Below, in pieces: positions 53,105-61,772 of a stretch of DNA of 64,000 nucleotides. The stretch covers positions 343,223 to 407,222 of the forward strand of contig NZ_JIAW01000004.1 in NCBI RefSeq assembly GCF_000620625.1, in the 5' to 3' direction. The translations under genes were made by a program, and so were the position numbers. Under the pieces are notes generated by a model that worked only from the letters and a program-made list of their open reading frames with translations, did not search any database and had not been told where the DNA came from. This stretch comes from Mycobacterium sp. URHB0044. Its GTDB lineage: Bacteria; Actinomycetota; Actinomycetes; Mycobacteriales; Mycobacteriaceae. The number at the start of each line of letters is the position of its first letter. The first letter of the stretch is position 1.

Positions 53105-53734
53105 TTACTCGGAGTTGGACCAGTCGAAGTCGTAGTAGATCCAGTTGCTGTCCTCGAACGACAGGTGAATGCCCTCCGCCTCGACGTCGAAGGTGCCCTG
53201 GCCGCAGTCACCGCGCTTCCAGATGAAACCGGTCTCGAGCACGATCGCGGCGCGGTGTTCCTCTCCGGTGACGGGGTTCTTCAGCGTCGTGCCCTTGGCC
53301 TCGCCCACGCCGGGCACGCTGAAACCGCTGTAGATGCCGTCGTCGTCGAGGTTCACGTCGGCGCGCACGACGCCGACGACGTCGTACGTGGTGCCGAGAA
53401 TCTCCCACGGCATGCCGCCGAGCTGGCCGGTGTAGATCTGGGCCAGCGCGTCGAGCTGGGCGTCGCTGACCTCCGGCGGGACGACGAAGACGGCCCTGCC
53501 GTCGCCGTCGTGAATCGCCTTGGGCCAATCCACGATCATCAGCGCCGTCACGCCGGACAGGTCGACGTCGCCGCACTGCCCCTCGGTGATCCGGTTGGCC
53601 ACGGCGGCCTTGCAACTGCCGTCCGACGATGTCGGATACCCACTGAAGTTGCAGGTGCAGCCTGGCTGACAGTTGCAGAACTCGTAGCCAATTCCCTTGA
53701 GCCGCCAGGCGGTAGTGGTTGCGGTGACTGACAT
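53105..53734 (-). CDS. DUF1326 protein with cysteine cluster
   Basis: A 209-residue DUF1326 protein. The N-terminus carries FCNCQPGCTCNFSGYP with C20, C22, C26 and C28, followed by C41, a likely soft-metal site. The remainder is a beta-rich domain (FSVPGVGEAKGTTLKNPVTG). There is no signal peptide. It follows the DUF2182 membrane protein by nine bases; these two families are frequent neighbours across bacteria. The function is not established; a copper or zinc handling role is suggested by ligand chemistry only. Confidence 0.8.
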   Translation of the reverse strand: MSVTATTTAWRLKGIGYEFCNCQPGCTCNFSGYPTSSDGSCKAAVANRITEGQCGDVDLSGVTALMIVDWPKAIHDGDGRAVFVVPPEVSDAQLDALAQIYTGQLGGMPWEILGTTYDVVGVVRADVNLDDDGIYSGFSVPGVGEAKGTTLKNPVTGEEHRAAIVLETGFIWKRGDCGQGTFDVEAEGIHLSFEDSNWIYYDFDWSNSE

Positions 53735-53743
53735 GGTGCCCTC

Positions 53744-54562
53744 CTAGGCGATTGTCGTTACCAACGACGGGGAAATCAGAAGCACCGCACCGAGAATGGC
53801 GAGCACGGGCGCGGCCGCGAGCGCGATGCGCTCGCCGTAGCGGGAGTTCTTCTCCAGCACGATCAACGCGGTGAACACGGCCAGCCACAGCACGCTCATG
53901 CTGCCGGTGGCGACCAGGACCGCGAACAGCGCCCAACAGCAGCCAATGCAGAACGCGCCGTGGACGATACCCATGCGAAGCGCGCTCACGGGGCGACGCA
54001 GGCGTTTGGCGTAACGCATGAAGAACCCGAGGGGCGATCGGCAGTGGCGCAGGCACGCCGACTTCAGCGGGCTCACCTGCCACACCGCAGCCACCAGCAG
54101 CGTGGCACCCGCGACCCGACCGGCCCACGCCCGGCCGTCGGACAACGGCATCTCCAGCGCGCGCCATGCGAGGTAGGCGGGGATCGCGAGCGTCGTCCAC
54201 AGCGCCAGGTAGCCGCCGACGAAGAACGGCAGCGGCGCGACGGTGCCCCGGCCGGCCGCCCTGGCGTACAACATCACGACCGGCAGGATCGCCGGAAGCA
54301 TCATCGCGGCCATCATCGCCACCCAGGCCACGACGAACGCCGCGAACGACATGGGGCCCGCCATCGAACCCATGTCACCCATGTCGCTCATGGAATCCAT
54401 GGGCAGGGGGGCCACCCCGTCACCGGACATGTCCGCGGCCACGCGGGCAGACCACCACCAACCGACCCCGGCCAGACCGATCAGCGCAGCGGGGACCCCA
54501 ATGCGCAGAGCAAATCCGTCGCTCCCCTTCGCGACACCGGCGACCGCGTCCCGCATCCCCAT
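53744..54562 (-). CDS. DUF2182 membrane protein, Met- and Cys-rich
   Basis: A 272-residue membrane protein with about seven helices. A methionine-rich loop (MDSMSDMGDMGSM, 55-67) follows the first helix, the second has WVAMMAAMMLPAILP, and cysteines cluster in SACLRHCRSP and GAFCIGCCW. These patterns fit copper or silver contact. DUF2182 has no proven function. It is first in the pair with DUF1326, and a CATAAT-like -10 with a small inverted repeat lies upstream (54585-54609). Confidence 0.8.
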   Translation of the reverse strand: MGMRDAVAGVAKGSDGFALRIGVPAALIGLAGVGWWWSARVAADMSGDGVAPLPMDSMSDMGDMGSMAGPMSFAAFVVAWVAMMAAMMLPAILPVVMLYARAAGRGTVAPLPFFVGGYLALWTTLAIPAYLAWRALEMPLSDGRAWAGRVAGATLLVAAVWQVSPLKSACLRHCRSPLGFFMRYAKRLRRPVSALRMGIVHGAFCIGCCWALFAVLVATGSMSVLWLAVFTALIVLEKNSRYGERIALAAAPVLAILGAVLLISPSLVTTIA

Positions 54563-54593
54563 TCGACCGCGCCTCCCTGAACCGCATTATGGC

Positions 54594-54609
54594 TGGTTGC
54601 GCCAGCAAC
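54594..54609. promoter_or_regulatory. Inverted repeat upstream of the DUF2182 gene
   Basis: GGTTGC and GCAACC flank GCCA. On the minus strand a CATAAT box (54590-54585) lies directly downstream, 22 bases before the start codon, so the repeat is in the promoter spacer. It does not match known mycobacterial copper operators. Confidence 0.35.
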
Positions 54610-54650
54610 CGTCGCCGATTCACAGAAGCGGTCAAACCGAAGTGGATCGG

Positions 54651-55793
54651 TCAGTCGGGCCCGTCGACCCACGTTCCGTGTCGCATCACGGCAGTCACGG
54701 CAAAGTCTGCGTCCAACACCACCAAATCTGCCTTGGCCCCGGAAACGAGTCCCGCGCTCGGCATGCCCAGTGCCCGGGCGGGATTGATCGACGCCTGGCG
54801 CACGGCCTGCATCAGCGCGTCCCCGCGGGACAGTCCGCCGTAGACGACGGCGAAGCGGAACACCTGGTCCATGGTCGCGGTACTGCCGGCGATCGTGTCG
54901 GTTCCGGACACGCGCGCCACACCGTCGACGACGTCCACGGCCAGCGGTCCAAGGGGATAGACCCCGTCGGCCATCCCCGTGGCCGCCATCGCGTCGGTTA
55001 TCAACGACACCCGGTCGGGTCCGGCGCTGCGCGTGACGTGCCGGTAGATCGCCGGGTCGACGTGCACCCCATCGGTGATCAATTCGACTGTCACGCGCGG
55101 ATCTTCGAGCAGCGCGACGACCGGGCCCGGCTCGCGGCGATCGATCGGGCGCATCGCATTGAACAGGTGCGTGCCCACCGTCGCGCCCGCGTCGATCGCC
55201 GCCCGCGTCTGCTCGTAGGTGGCCTCGGTGTGGCCGACGGCGACCACCACGCCCGCCTCGACGAACTGACCGATCGCGGCCAGCGCGCCGTCGCGTTCCG
55301 GCGCGATGGTCACCATGCGAACGGTTCCGCCGGCCGCGTCGAGCACGCGGGCGATCTCCGCCGGATCCGGGTCACGCATCAACGACGGCTGATGCGCACC
55401 GCACCGCGTCGTGGACAGCCACGGGCCTTCCAGATGGATGCCGTCGATCAGGCCGTCACGAACGTCAGCTGCCAATTCGCTTACCTGGCGCAGCAACTCG
55501 GCCGGACCCGCGGTCACCAGGGAGGCGATCAGCGCGGTGGTGCCCTGCCTACGGTGCAGGGCCACGGCGGTCGACGTGTCCGCGCGAGATGCGGTGGAGA
55601 AGTTGGCCCCTCCCCCGCCGTGCAAATGGGTGTCGACGAAGCCGGGCACGACCGTCGCCGCACCGAGATCGCGGTCCGGCGGCCGGGTCGGGACGCCACC
55701 GCCGATGGCCGCCACCTCGTCGCCTGATACCTCAATCCAGCCCGGCCGCAACGATTCTCGGCCGGTGAGCAAGGTATCAGCCGTCAGCAGCAC
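54651..55793 (-). CDS. nagA: N-acetylglucosamine-6-phosphate deacetylase
   Basis: A 380-residue amidohydrolase. The metal motif HLHGGGG is near 57, the glutamate ligand is in HLEGPWLS, histidines are in AVGHTEAT and GTHLFNAM, and the catalytic aspartate is in LITDAMAATG. It removes acetate from GlcNAc-6-phosphate. The GTG start at 55793 directly follows the nagB stop with no gap, so it is the third gene of crr-nagB-nagA. It is at the end of the leftward operon; 88 bases separate it from the DUF2182 start. Confidence 0.95.
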   Translation of the reverse strand: MLLTADTLLTGRESLRPGWIEVSGDEVAAIGGGVPTRPPDRDLGAATVVPGFVDTHLHGGGGANFSTASRADTSTAVALHRRQGTTALIASLVTAGPAELLRQVSELAADVRDGLIDGIHLEGPWLSTTRCGAHQPSLMRDPDPAEIARVLDAAGGTVRMVTIAPERDGALAAIGQFVEAGVVVAVGHTEATYEQTRAAIDAGATVGTHLFNAMRPIDRREPGPVVALLEDPRVTVELITDGVHVDPAIYRHVTRSAGPDRVSLITDAMAATGMADGVYPLGPLAVDVVDGVARVSGTDTIAGSTATMDQVFRFAVVYGGLSRGDALMQAVRQASINPARALGMPSAGLVSGAKADLVVLDADFAVTAVMRHGTWVDGPD

Positions 55794-56579
55794 TCAGATG
55801 CCCTGCCACTTCGGCTTGGACCGGTACGTCTCGCGGTAGTAGTCGACGAGCTGAAGCCGCCGGGCGGCCGCGTCGTCGAGCAAGACCGTCACGTGCGGAT
55901 GGTGCTGCAGGATGGTCGCCGGCCACAGCGCGCTGACCGACCCCTCGACGAGGTGGTGCACGGCTTCGGCCTTGTGCCGACCGGTCGCCACCAGGATCAC
56001 GTGGCGCGCCGCCATGATCGTCGCCAGTCCCTGGGTCAGGCAATGCGTGGGGACGGCGTCGACGTCCCCGCCGAAGAAGCGGGCATTGTCGACGCGCGTC
56101 TGCCTGGTCAGCGTCTTGATCCGGGTTCGGGAGGCCAGCGAGGAGCCCGGCTCGTTGAACCCGATGTGCCCGTCGGTGCCGATTCCGAGGATCTGCAGGT
56201 CGACCCCGCCTGCCTCCCGAATTGCGTTCTCGTAGGCCGCGCACGCGGCGGGGATGTCGGCCGCGGCGCCATCGGGGCCCTGCACCGCTCCCGCAGCGAA
56301 GTCCACCCGCGACACGAACACGGTGTCGATGACGTTGCGGTACCGCTCGGGATGGTCGGCGGGCAGGCCGACGTACTCGTCGAGCGTGAAGCCACGGGCC
56401 TGCGCGAACGAGATCTGACCGGCAGCGTGGCGCGCCGCCAGTTCGTCGTAGATCGCCACCGGCGACGACCCGGTGGCCAGGCCCAGCACCGCCGCCGGGT
56501 TGCGACCGAGCAGAGCACCGATCGCGTCCGCGGCGACGCCACCGATCTCCTCGGCCTCGGCCAGGATGACGACTTCCAT
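55794..56579 (-). CDS. nagB: Glucosamine-6-phosphate deaminase
   Basis: A 261-residue NagB. LGLATGSSPVAIYDEL binds phosphate, FTLDEYVGLP includes the catalytic aspartate, and LGIGTDGHIGFNEPG carries the active-site loop. It converts glucosamine-6-phosphate to fructose-6-phosphate and ammonia, giving entry to glycolysis. Its ATG at 56579 abuts the crr stop, and its stop abuts nagA. Length and motifs match the family. Confidence 0.96.
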   Translation of the reverse strand: MEVVILAEAEEIGGVAADAIGALLGRNPAAVLGLATGSSPVAIYDELAARHAAGQISFAQARGFTLDEYVGLPADHPERYRNVIDTVFVSRVDFAAGAVQGPDGAAADIPAACAAYENAIREAGGVDLQILGIGTDGHIGFNEPGSSLASRTRIKTLTRQTRVDNARFFGGDVDAVPTHCLTQGLATIMAARHVILVATGRHKAEAVHHLVEGSVSALWPATILQHHPHVTVLLDDAAARRLQLVDYYRETYRSKPKWQGI

Positions 56580-57050
56580 CTACTTGTTCGCCGTGAACAA
56601 GATGGCACCGGAAGGGATCTGCGCGCCCTCGGTCACTGCTTCGGACGCAATGACGTTGCCGGCTTCCCGCTCGTCCATGACCACCACGGGGACAATGGGA
56701 TTGAGCCCCTTGGCCTCGACCGACGGGACGTCGTAGGTGATGACGAGCTGACCGGCGTTGACCTCGTCGCCCTGGCTGACGTGAGCGGTGAACCCCTCGC
56801 CCTCGAGCTTGACGGTGTCGATGCCGAGGTGCACGAGTACCCCGACGTTGTCCGGGGTCAGAACGATGTAGGCGTGCGGAAGCAACTTCAAGACCTTCCC
56901 GCTGACCGGGGCGACCGCCTCGACGACACCGCGCGGAGGGTCGATTGCGGCGCCGTAGCCCACCATCCCCTGGGCGAAGACCGGGTCGGGGACGTCGTGA
57001 AGCGGTACCGCACGCCCCGCGACGGGAGCGAGCACTGGCGTCTTGGTCAT
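56580..57050 (-). CDS. crr: PTS glucose/GlcNAc-family EIIA component
   Basis: A 156-residue EIIA-Glc. The phosphohistidine is in VLVHLGIDTVKLEG (near 94), with the second histidine in KLLPHAYIVLT (near 59) and DEVNAGQLVITYD following. It takes phosphate from HPr and passes it to the EIIB domain of NagE, which lacks its own EIIA. It is the first gene of the leftward nag operon and divergent from nagE across 113 bases. Confidence 0.95.
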   Translation of the reverse strand: MTKTPVLAPVAGRAVPLHDVPDPVFAQGMVGYGAAIDPPRGVVEAVAPVSGKVLKLLPHAYIVLTPDNVGVLVHLGIDTVKLEGEGFTAHVSQGDEVNAGQLVITYDVPSVEAKGLNPIVPVVVMDEREAGNVIASEAVTEGAQIPSGAILFTANK

Positions 57051-57163
57051 TCGTCAACAATACGAGCGGGACGGAAAGACGGACTCGGGTTCGCAGGTTC
57101 TCGTCTAAGCTTCCGCTGAGCTTGGGTGGTGGGCGACGTCTGCGGCAGAGAAGGGTGACCGGA

Positions 57164-58747
57164 ATGAGCGACACGGCGAAAACTCAAGGCGCATCGAAGA
57201 AGTCGGGCCTTCGCATTCCCGGCTTCGCGCAACTTCAGCGACTGGGCAAGAGCCTCATGCTGCCGATTGCCGTGTTGCCCGCGGCAGGCATCCTGCTGCG
57301 CCTTGGCCAGCCCGACCTGCTCGGCAGGATCCACGCTCCCGTCATCGGATCGTTCTTCCAGGCGATGAGCGCCGCCGGCGACGCACTGTTCAGCAACCTT
57401 CCGCTGCTCTTCGCCGTCGGCGTCGCCATCGGTTTCGCCAAGAAGGCCGACGGTTCCACCGCACTGGCCGCCGTCGTCGGCTACCTCGTCGTGCAAGCGG
57501 TGTTCAAGACCATGTCGCCGATCGTCCTGGCCGGTGAGGTCGACAAGGCAGGCGACCAAGCCCAGATCAACTACAGCGTGTTCGCGGGAATCGTGGTCGG
57601 CCTCGTCACCGCGTGGCTCTTCGACCGCTACCACACCATCCAATTGCCGTCCTACCTCGGATTCTTCGGCGGCCGACGCTTCGTCCCCATCGTGGTGTCG
57701 CTGGCGTCCTTGTTCATCGCCTTCGCGATGAGCTACTTCTATCCGATCTTCGACGCGGGGCTGACGGGCCTCGGCGAGTTCATCGGCGGTTCGGGTGCCC
57801 TGGGTGCCTTCGTGTACGGATTCGCCAACCGCATGCTGATTCCGCTTGGGCTGCATCACATCCCGAACTCGTACGTGTGGTTCCTCTACGGCGATTACCA
57901 AACCCCCGGCGGCGAGAACGTCACCGGCGAGCTGACCCGCTTCGCCGCGGGCGACCCGACGGCGGGCCTCCTCACGTCCGGTTTCTACCCGATTCTGATG
58001 TTCGGACTGCCCGCCGCGGCGCTTGCCATGATCTTCGCGGCCAACAAGAAGCAACGAAAGCTCGCGGTCGGCATTCTGTCGGCGGCCGCACTGACCGCGT
58101 TCGTCACCGGCATCACCGAGCCGCTCGAGTTCGCGTTCATGTTCGTCGCGTTCCCGCTGTACCTCCTGCACGCGGTGCTGACCGGACTCTCCCTCGCCAT
58201 CGCGTACCTGCTGGACATCCACCTGGGCTTCTCGTTCTCCGCGGGCCTGATCGACCTACTCCTCTACGGCACTGCACCCGCGGCGAAGAACATTCCGTTG
58301 CTCATCGGCATGGGGATCGTGTTCTTCGTCGTCTACTTCCTGGTGTTCTGGTTCGCGATCACGAAGTGGAACCTGCGCACCCCCGGACGCGAGCCGGAAG
58401 AGGAATTCGAAGCGGAGGAGGAAGCGAACCTCGGCGAGGGTGCCGAGGCGGCTACGGCCGTGACGGCAGGCGGGTCGGGTGCCGCGACGGTGACCGCACC
58501 TGCTCCGGTCGCTACCGACAGCAAGGCCGAACAGGTCATCGAGGCGTTCGGAGGGCGGGACAACCTGGTGAACGTCGACGCCTGCATCTCGCGGCTGCGG
58601 ATGGAGGTCGCCGACACCAGCAAGGTGGATCAGGCCCGACTGCGCAGCTTGGGCGCCGCGGGCGTCGTCGAGGTCGGCAACAGCGTCCAGGCGGTCTTCG
58701 GCACCGATTCCGACGCGCTGAAGAACGCCATCACCGAGATCCTCTAG
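57164..58747 (+). CDS. nagE: PTS N-acetylglucosamine-specific EIICB
   Basis: A 527-residue PTS permease. The EIIC domain (about 20-410) has some 10 membrane helices, with LMLPIAVLPAAGILLRLGQP, GLHHIPNSYVWFLYGDYQ and FVTGITEPLEFAFMF. A Glu/Ala-rich linker (410-450) leads to the EIIB domain with the phosphocysteine in VDACISRLRMEV. No EIIA domain is attached; Crr supplies it. The ATG at 57164 lies in the nag divergent region after weak GGTGACC spacing; an AAGCT/AGCTT repeat (57107-57123) is nearby. GlcNAc is imported and phosphorylated at C6. Confidence 0.95.
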   Translation: MSDTAKTQGASKKSGLRIPGFAQLQRLGKSLMLPIAVLPAAGILLRLGQPDLLGRIHAPVIGSFFQAMSAAGDALFSNLPLLFAVGVAIGFAKKADGSTALAAVVGYLVVQAVFKTMSPIVLAGEVDKAGDQAQINYSVFAGIVVGLVTAWLFDRYHTIQLPSYLGFFGGRRFVPIVVSLASLFIAFAMSYFYPIFDAGLTGLGEFIGGSGALGAFVYGFANRMLIPLGLHHIPNSYVWFLYGDYQTPGGENVTGELTRFAAGDPTAGLLTSGFYPILMFGLPAAALAMIFAANKKQRKLAVGILSAAALTAFVTGITEPLEFAFMFVAFPLYLLHAVLTGLSLAIAYLLDIHLGFSFSAGLIDLLLYGTAPAAKNIPLLIGMGIVFFVVYFLVFWFAITKWNLRTPGREPEEEFEAEEEANLGEGAEAATAVTAGGSGAATVTAPAPVATDSKAEQVIEAFGGRDNLVNVDACISRLRMEVADTSKVDQARLRSLGAAGVVEVGNSVQAVFGTDSDALKNAITEIL

Positions 58748-58755
58748 GGAGATCG

Positions 58756-59784
58756 TTGAAGGCGATACCCGTCATCGCGCTGACCGGTTACCTCGGCGCT
58801 GGCAAGACGAGTCTGCTCAATCACGTCCTTCGCGCACCCGGAGCGCGGATCGGCGTGGTGATCAATGACTTTGGCGAACTCAACGTCGACGCGGCCCTGG
58901 TAACGGGGCAGATCGACGAGCCCGCGTCGATCGCCGGTGGGTGCATCTGTTGCCTGCCCGACGAAGGTGGGCTGGATGCGGCGCTGGAGAAGCTTGCCGA
59001 TCCCCGACTGGAACTCGACGCCATCATCGTCGAGGCCAGCGGCCTGGCCGACCCGGTCGCGATATCCCGGATCATCCGCTTCAGCGGGGTCGAACGGGTG
59101 CGGCCCGGCGGCATCGTCGACGTCATCGACGCCGCCACGCACTTCGACACCGTCGATGCCACGAACACCCCGCCGGCTCGATATGGTGCCGCGTCGTTGG
59201 TCGTGGTCAACAAGCTCGACCAGATCCCCGAGGCGGATCGCGTCACCATGGTGGAGCGCATCGAAACGCGTGTGCGCGAATCCAATCCGGACGTGCACGT
59301 CGTCGGCGCGGTCGGCGCCAGAGTCGATCCCGCTCTGCTCTACGACGTGTCCGACATCGACGCCTCCGGACAGCTGTCGATCAGGGAACTGCTGATCGAT
59401 TCGGCACAGGATCCCGCGCACGCCGATCAGCACGATCACGTCCACGCCGCCTCCGTCACGGCGACCAGCGAGGGCTGCGTCGACCCCGGCGTCCTGCTCG
59501 ACCTGCTCGAACAGCCGCCGGCAGGCGTGTACCGCCTCAAGGGCATCGTCGCCGTCCGCTACTCCGCGCGGGTACGCACCTACGTCGTCAACGTCGTCGG
59601 CACGTCGATCCACGTGGCGGCCGCACCGCCGGCGGCACGCGCCAACTGCCTGGTGGCGATCGGCACCCGGTTCGACGTCGACGACGTTCGCACCCGCATG
59701 GAGGCGGCGGTGCGACCGCACGACGGCCCCGTCCCCACCTCCGGCGTCCGCCGCCTGCAGCGGTACCGGCGACTCAGCATCTGA
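58756..59784 (+). CDS. COG0523/CobW-type GTPase metallochaperone
   Basis: A 342-residue P-loop GTPase. The G1 motif is GYLGAGKTSLL (11-21), the metal motif is GGCICCLPD (CxCC), the Asp/Lys specificity pair is in VVVNKLDQIP, and the His-rich segment HADQHDHVH lies before the C-terminal CobW domain. Such proteins deliver zinc, cobalt or other metals to client enzymes. The TTG at 58756 follows AGGGAGA at the right spacing and opens exactly at the family N-terminus; the longer frame lies inside nagE. It follows nagE by eight bases; no metal-limitation operator was seen. Confidence 0.88.
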   Translation: MKAIPVIALTGYLGAGKTSLLNHVLRAPGARIGVVINDFGELNVDAALVTGQIDEPASIAGGCICCLPDEGGLDAALEKLADPRLELDAIIVEASGLADPVAISRIIRFSGVERVRPGGIVDVIDAATHFDTVDATNTPPARYGAASLVVVNKLDQIPEADRVTMVERIETRVRESNPDVHVVGAVGARVDPALLYDVSDIDASGQLSIRELLIDSAQDPAHADQHDHVHAASVTATSEGCVDPGVLLDLLEQPPAGVYRLKGIVAVRYSARVRTYVVNVVGTSIHVAAAPPAARANCLVAIGTRFDVDDVRTRMEAAVRPHDGPVPTSGVRRLQRYRRLSI

Positions 59785-59825
59785 GCACGGCCTCCCGATA
59801 GGCTGGGAACCATGGTGGGAACGCG

Positions 59826-60764
59826 ATGAGTGCTGGTCTGTTCGGCCTTCTCGACGACGTCGCGGCATTGGCGCGGCTGGCGGCGGCGTCGGTCGACGAC
59901 ATCGGCGCTGCTACGGGCCGTGCGACCGCGAAGGCGGCGGGCGTCGTCATCGACGACACCGCGGTGACGCCGCAGTACGTGCACGGGATCACCGCCGACC
60001 GCGAACTACCGATGATCAAGCGGATTGCCATCGGGTCCCTGCGCAACAAACTGGTGTTCATCCTTCCCGCGGCGCTGCTGCTGAGCCAATTCGTGCCGGT
60101 GGTCATCACCCCGATCCTGATGCTGGGTGCCACCTACCTCTGTTACGAGGGCGCCGAGAAGGTATGGGGCTGGTTCCCCGGGCACGACACCCACGCCGCA
60201 CCGACCGCAGCCGTCGGCGAGGACGCCGAGAAGCAAATGACGGCCGGCGCCATCCGCACCGACTTCATCCTCTCCGCCGAGATCATGGTCATCGCGCTGA
60301 ACGAGGTTGCCGACCAATCCTTCTGGCCGCGGTTCATCATTCTCGTCATCGTCGCGCTGGTCATCACCGCCGCGGTGTACGGGGTGGTCGCGCTCATCGT
60401 CAAGATGGACGACATCGGCCTCAACCTCGCGGGGCGCGCCTCGAAGTTCTCGCAGAAGATCGGCCGCGGACTCGTCGCGGCGATGCCCAAACTCCTGTCG
60501 GCGCTGTCGACCATCGGAACCGTCGCGATGCTGTGGGTCGGCGGCCACATCCTTCTGCAGGGGTCGGACACGCTCGGCTGGCACGCGCCATACGGCTTCG
60601 TGCACCACCTCGAGGAAATCGTCCACCACGCCGTCGACGGGATCGGCGGCGTGCTCGCCTGGCTGGTCAACACCGGAGCTTCGGCCCTCATCGGCCTGAT
60701 CGTCGGCGCCATCGTGGTCGCCGTCATGCACCTGCTGCCGTTCGGCAAGAAGGCCGCACACTAG
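59826..60764 (+). CDS. DUF808 (YedI-like) membrane protein
   Basis: A 312-residue inner-membrane protein with about five or six hydrophobic segments. The family opening GLFGLLDDVAALARLAAASV and the conserved VVIDDTAVTPQYVHG, GSLRNKLVFILPAALLLSQF, YLCYEGAEKVW and ILSAEIMVIALNEV are all present. DUF808 proteins have no settled role. It lies 41 bases after the GTPase and could be cotranscribed. The following gene has its own promoter. Confidence 0.88.
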   Translation: MSAGLFGLLDDVAALARLAAASVDDIGAATGRATAKAAGVVIDDTAVTPQYVHGITADRELPMIKRIAIGSLRNKLVFILPAALLLSQFVPVVITPILMLGATYLCYEGAEKVWGWFPGHDTHAAPTAAVGEDAEKQMTAGAIRTDFILSAEIMVIALNEVADQSFWPRFIILVIVALVITAAVYGVVALIVKMDDIGLNLAGRASKFSQKIGRGLVAAMPKLLSALSTIGTVAMLWVGGHILLQGSDTLGWHAPYGFVHHLEEIVHHAVDGIGGVLAWLVNTGASALIGLIVGAIVVAVMHLLPFGKKAAH

Positions 60765-60783
60765 TCACGCGCGGCAAGCTCGG

Positions 60784-60811
60784 TTGACTGTGACCTGGCT
60801 CACAGTAGAAT
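60784..60811 (+). promoter_or_regulatory. SigA-type promoter of R2lox, leaderless
   Basis: TTGACT (60784-60789) and TAGAAT (60806-60811) are separated by 16 bases. The start ATG is only six bases after the -10, so the transcript should start at or next to the ATG and lack a ribosome site, which mycobacteria tolerate. Confidence 0.7.
60787..60806. promoter_or_regulatory. Consensus CRP/cAMP binding site within the R2lox promoter
   Basis: ACTGTGA (60787-60793) and TCACAGT (60800-60806) form a perfect palindrome containing TGTGA-N6-TCACA, the classic CRP and mycobacterial Crp consensus. It occupies the -35/-10 spacer, centred near -21 if transcription starts at the ATG. Binding there would be expected to repress. 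Confidence 0.75.
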
Positions 60812-60817
60812 GAACCG

Positions 60818-61765
60818 ATGTCAACGCGGACACATTCACAGTCGCTCGGTGCGGGTGGCCTCAATTGGAACAGCCTGCCGCTCAAGCTGTTTGCCGGCGG
60901 CAATGCCAAGTTCTGGGATCCGGCCGACATCGACTTCTCCCGTGACCAGGAGGACTGGGAATCCTTGACGGAAGTCGAGCGCGACTGGGCCACCCGGCTG
61001 TGCGCCGAGTTCATCGCCGGCGAGGAAGCGGTCACCCAGGACATCCAGCCCTTCATGGCCGCAATGCGGGCCGAAGGACGGCTGGGCGACGAGATGTACC
61101 TGACCCAGTTCGCGTTCGAGGAGGCCAGACACACCCAGGTATTCCGGCTGTGGCTCGACGCCGTCGGAATCACCGACGACCTGCACCGCTACCTCGACGA
61201 CCTGCCGTCGTACCGGAAGATGTTCTACGAGGAACTCCCCCAGTCGCTGGATACGCTTTCGAGTGATCCTTCACCTGCCGCCCAGGTTCGGGCGTCGGCG
61301 ACGTACAACCACGTCATCGAAGGGATGATGGCGCTGACGGGATACTATGCGTGGCACAAGATTTGCATCGGTCGCGGCATTCTTCCCGGCATGCAGGAGC
61401 TGATCCGGCGCATCGGTGACGACGAGCGCCGCCACATGGCATGGGGCACCTTCACGTGTCGGCGCCACGTCGCCGCCGACGATGCCAATTGGGCGGTCTT
61501 CGAAACCCGGATGAACGAGCTGATTCCGCTGGCATTGCGCAACACCGAAGAGGGCTTCGCGCTCTACGACCCCGACCACGTTCCCTTCGACCTGACGATG
61601 GACGAGTTCATGCAGTATGCGGCCGACAAGGGAATGCGTCGGCTCGGCACGATCAGCAGCGCCCGGGGACGGCCGCTCGGCGACATCGACGTCGACTATT
61701 CGCCGCTGCAGCTTGAGGACGCTTTCGCCGACGAGGACAGCAAGGTCCTGGCCGCCGCGCGGTAG
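60818..61765 (+). CDS. R2-like ligand-binding oxidase (R2lox)
   Basis: A 315-residue ferritin-like protein. Every R2lox residue is visible: metal ligands E69, E102, H105, E168, E203 and H206, and the pair V72-Y163 that forms the valine-tyrosine ether crosslink (numbers are one higher than in M. tuberculosis Rv0233). These bind a Mn/Fe cofactor and a long-chain fatty-acid-like ligand; substrate oxidation in vivo is unresolved. It is not a ribonucleotide reductase radical subunit, lacking the radical tyrosine pattern. The leaderless promoter holds a CRP site. It is convergent with the cyclase fusion, seven bases away. Confidence 0.93.
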   Translation: MSTRTHSQSLGAGGLNWNSLPLKLFAGGNAKFWDPADIDFSRDQEDWESLTEVERDWATRLCAEFIAGEEAVTQDIQPFMAAMRAEGRLGDEMYLTQFAFEEARHTQVFRLWLDAVGITDDLHRYLDDLPSYRKMFYEELPQSLDTLSSDPSPAAQVRASATYNHVIEGMMALTGYYAWHKICIGRGILPGMQELIRRIGDDERRHMAWGTFTCRRHVAADDANWAVFETRMNELIPLALRNTEEGFALYDPDHVPFDLTMDEFMQYAADKGMRRLGTISSARGRPLGDIDVDYSPLQLEDAFADEDSKVLAAAR

Positions 61766-61772
61766 CACTCGC

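Noticed and set aside
57051..57163. DasR/NagR-type operator between crr and nagE
   Set aside because: No TGGTCTAGACCA-like sequence was found; only a weak AAGCT/AGCTT repeat at 57107-57123, so no call was made.
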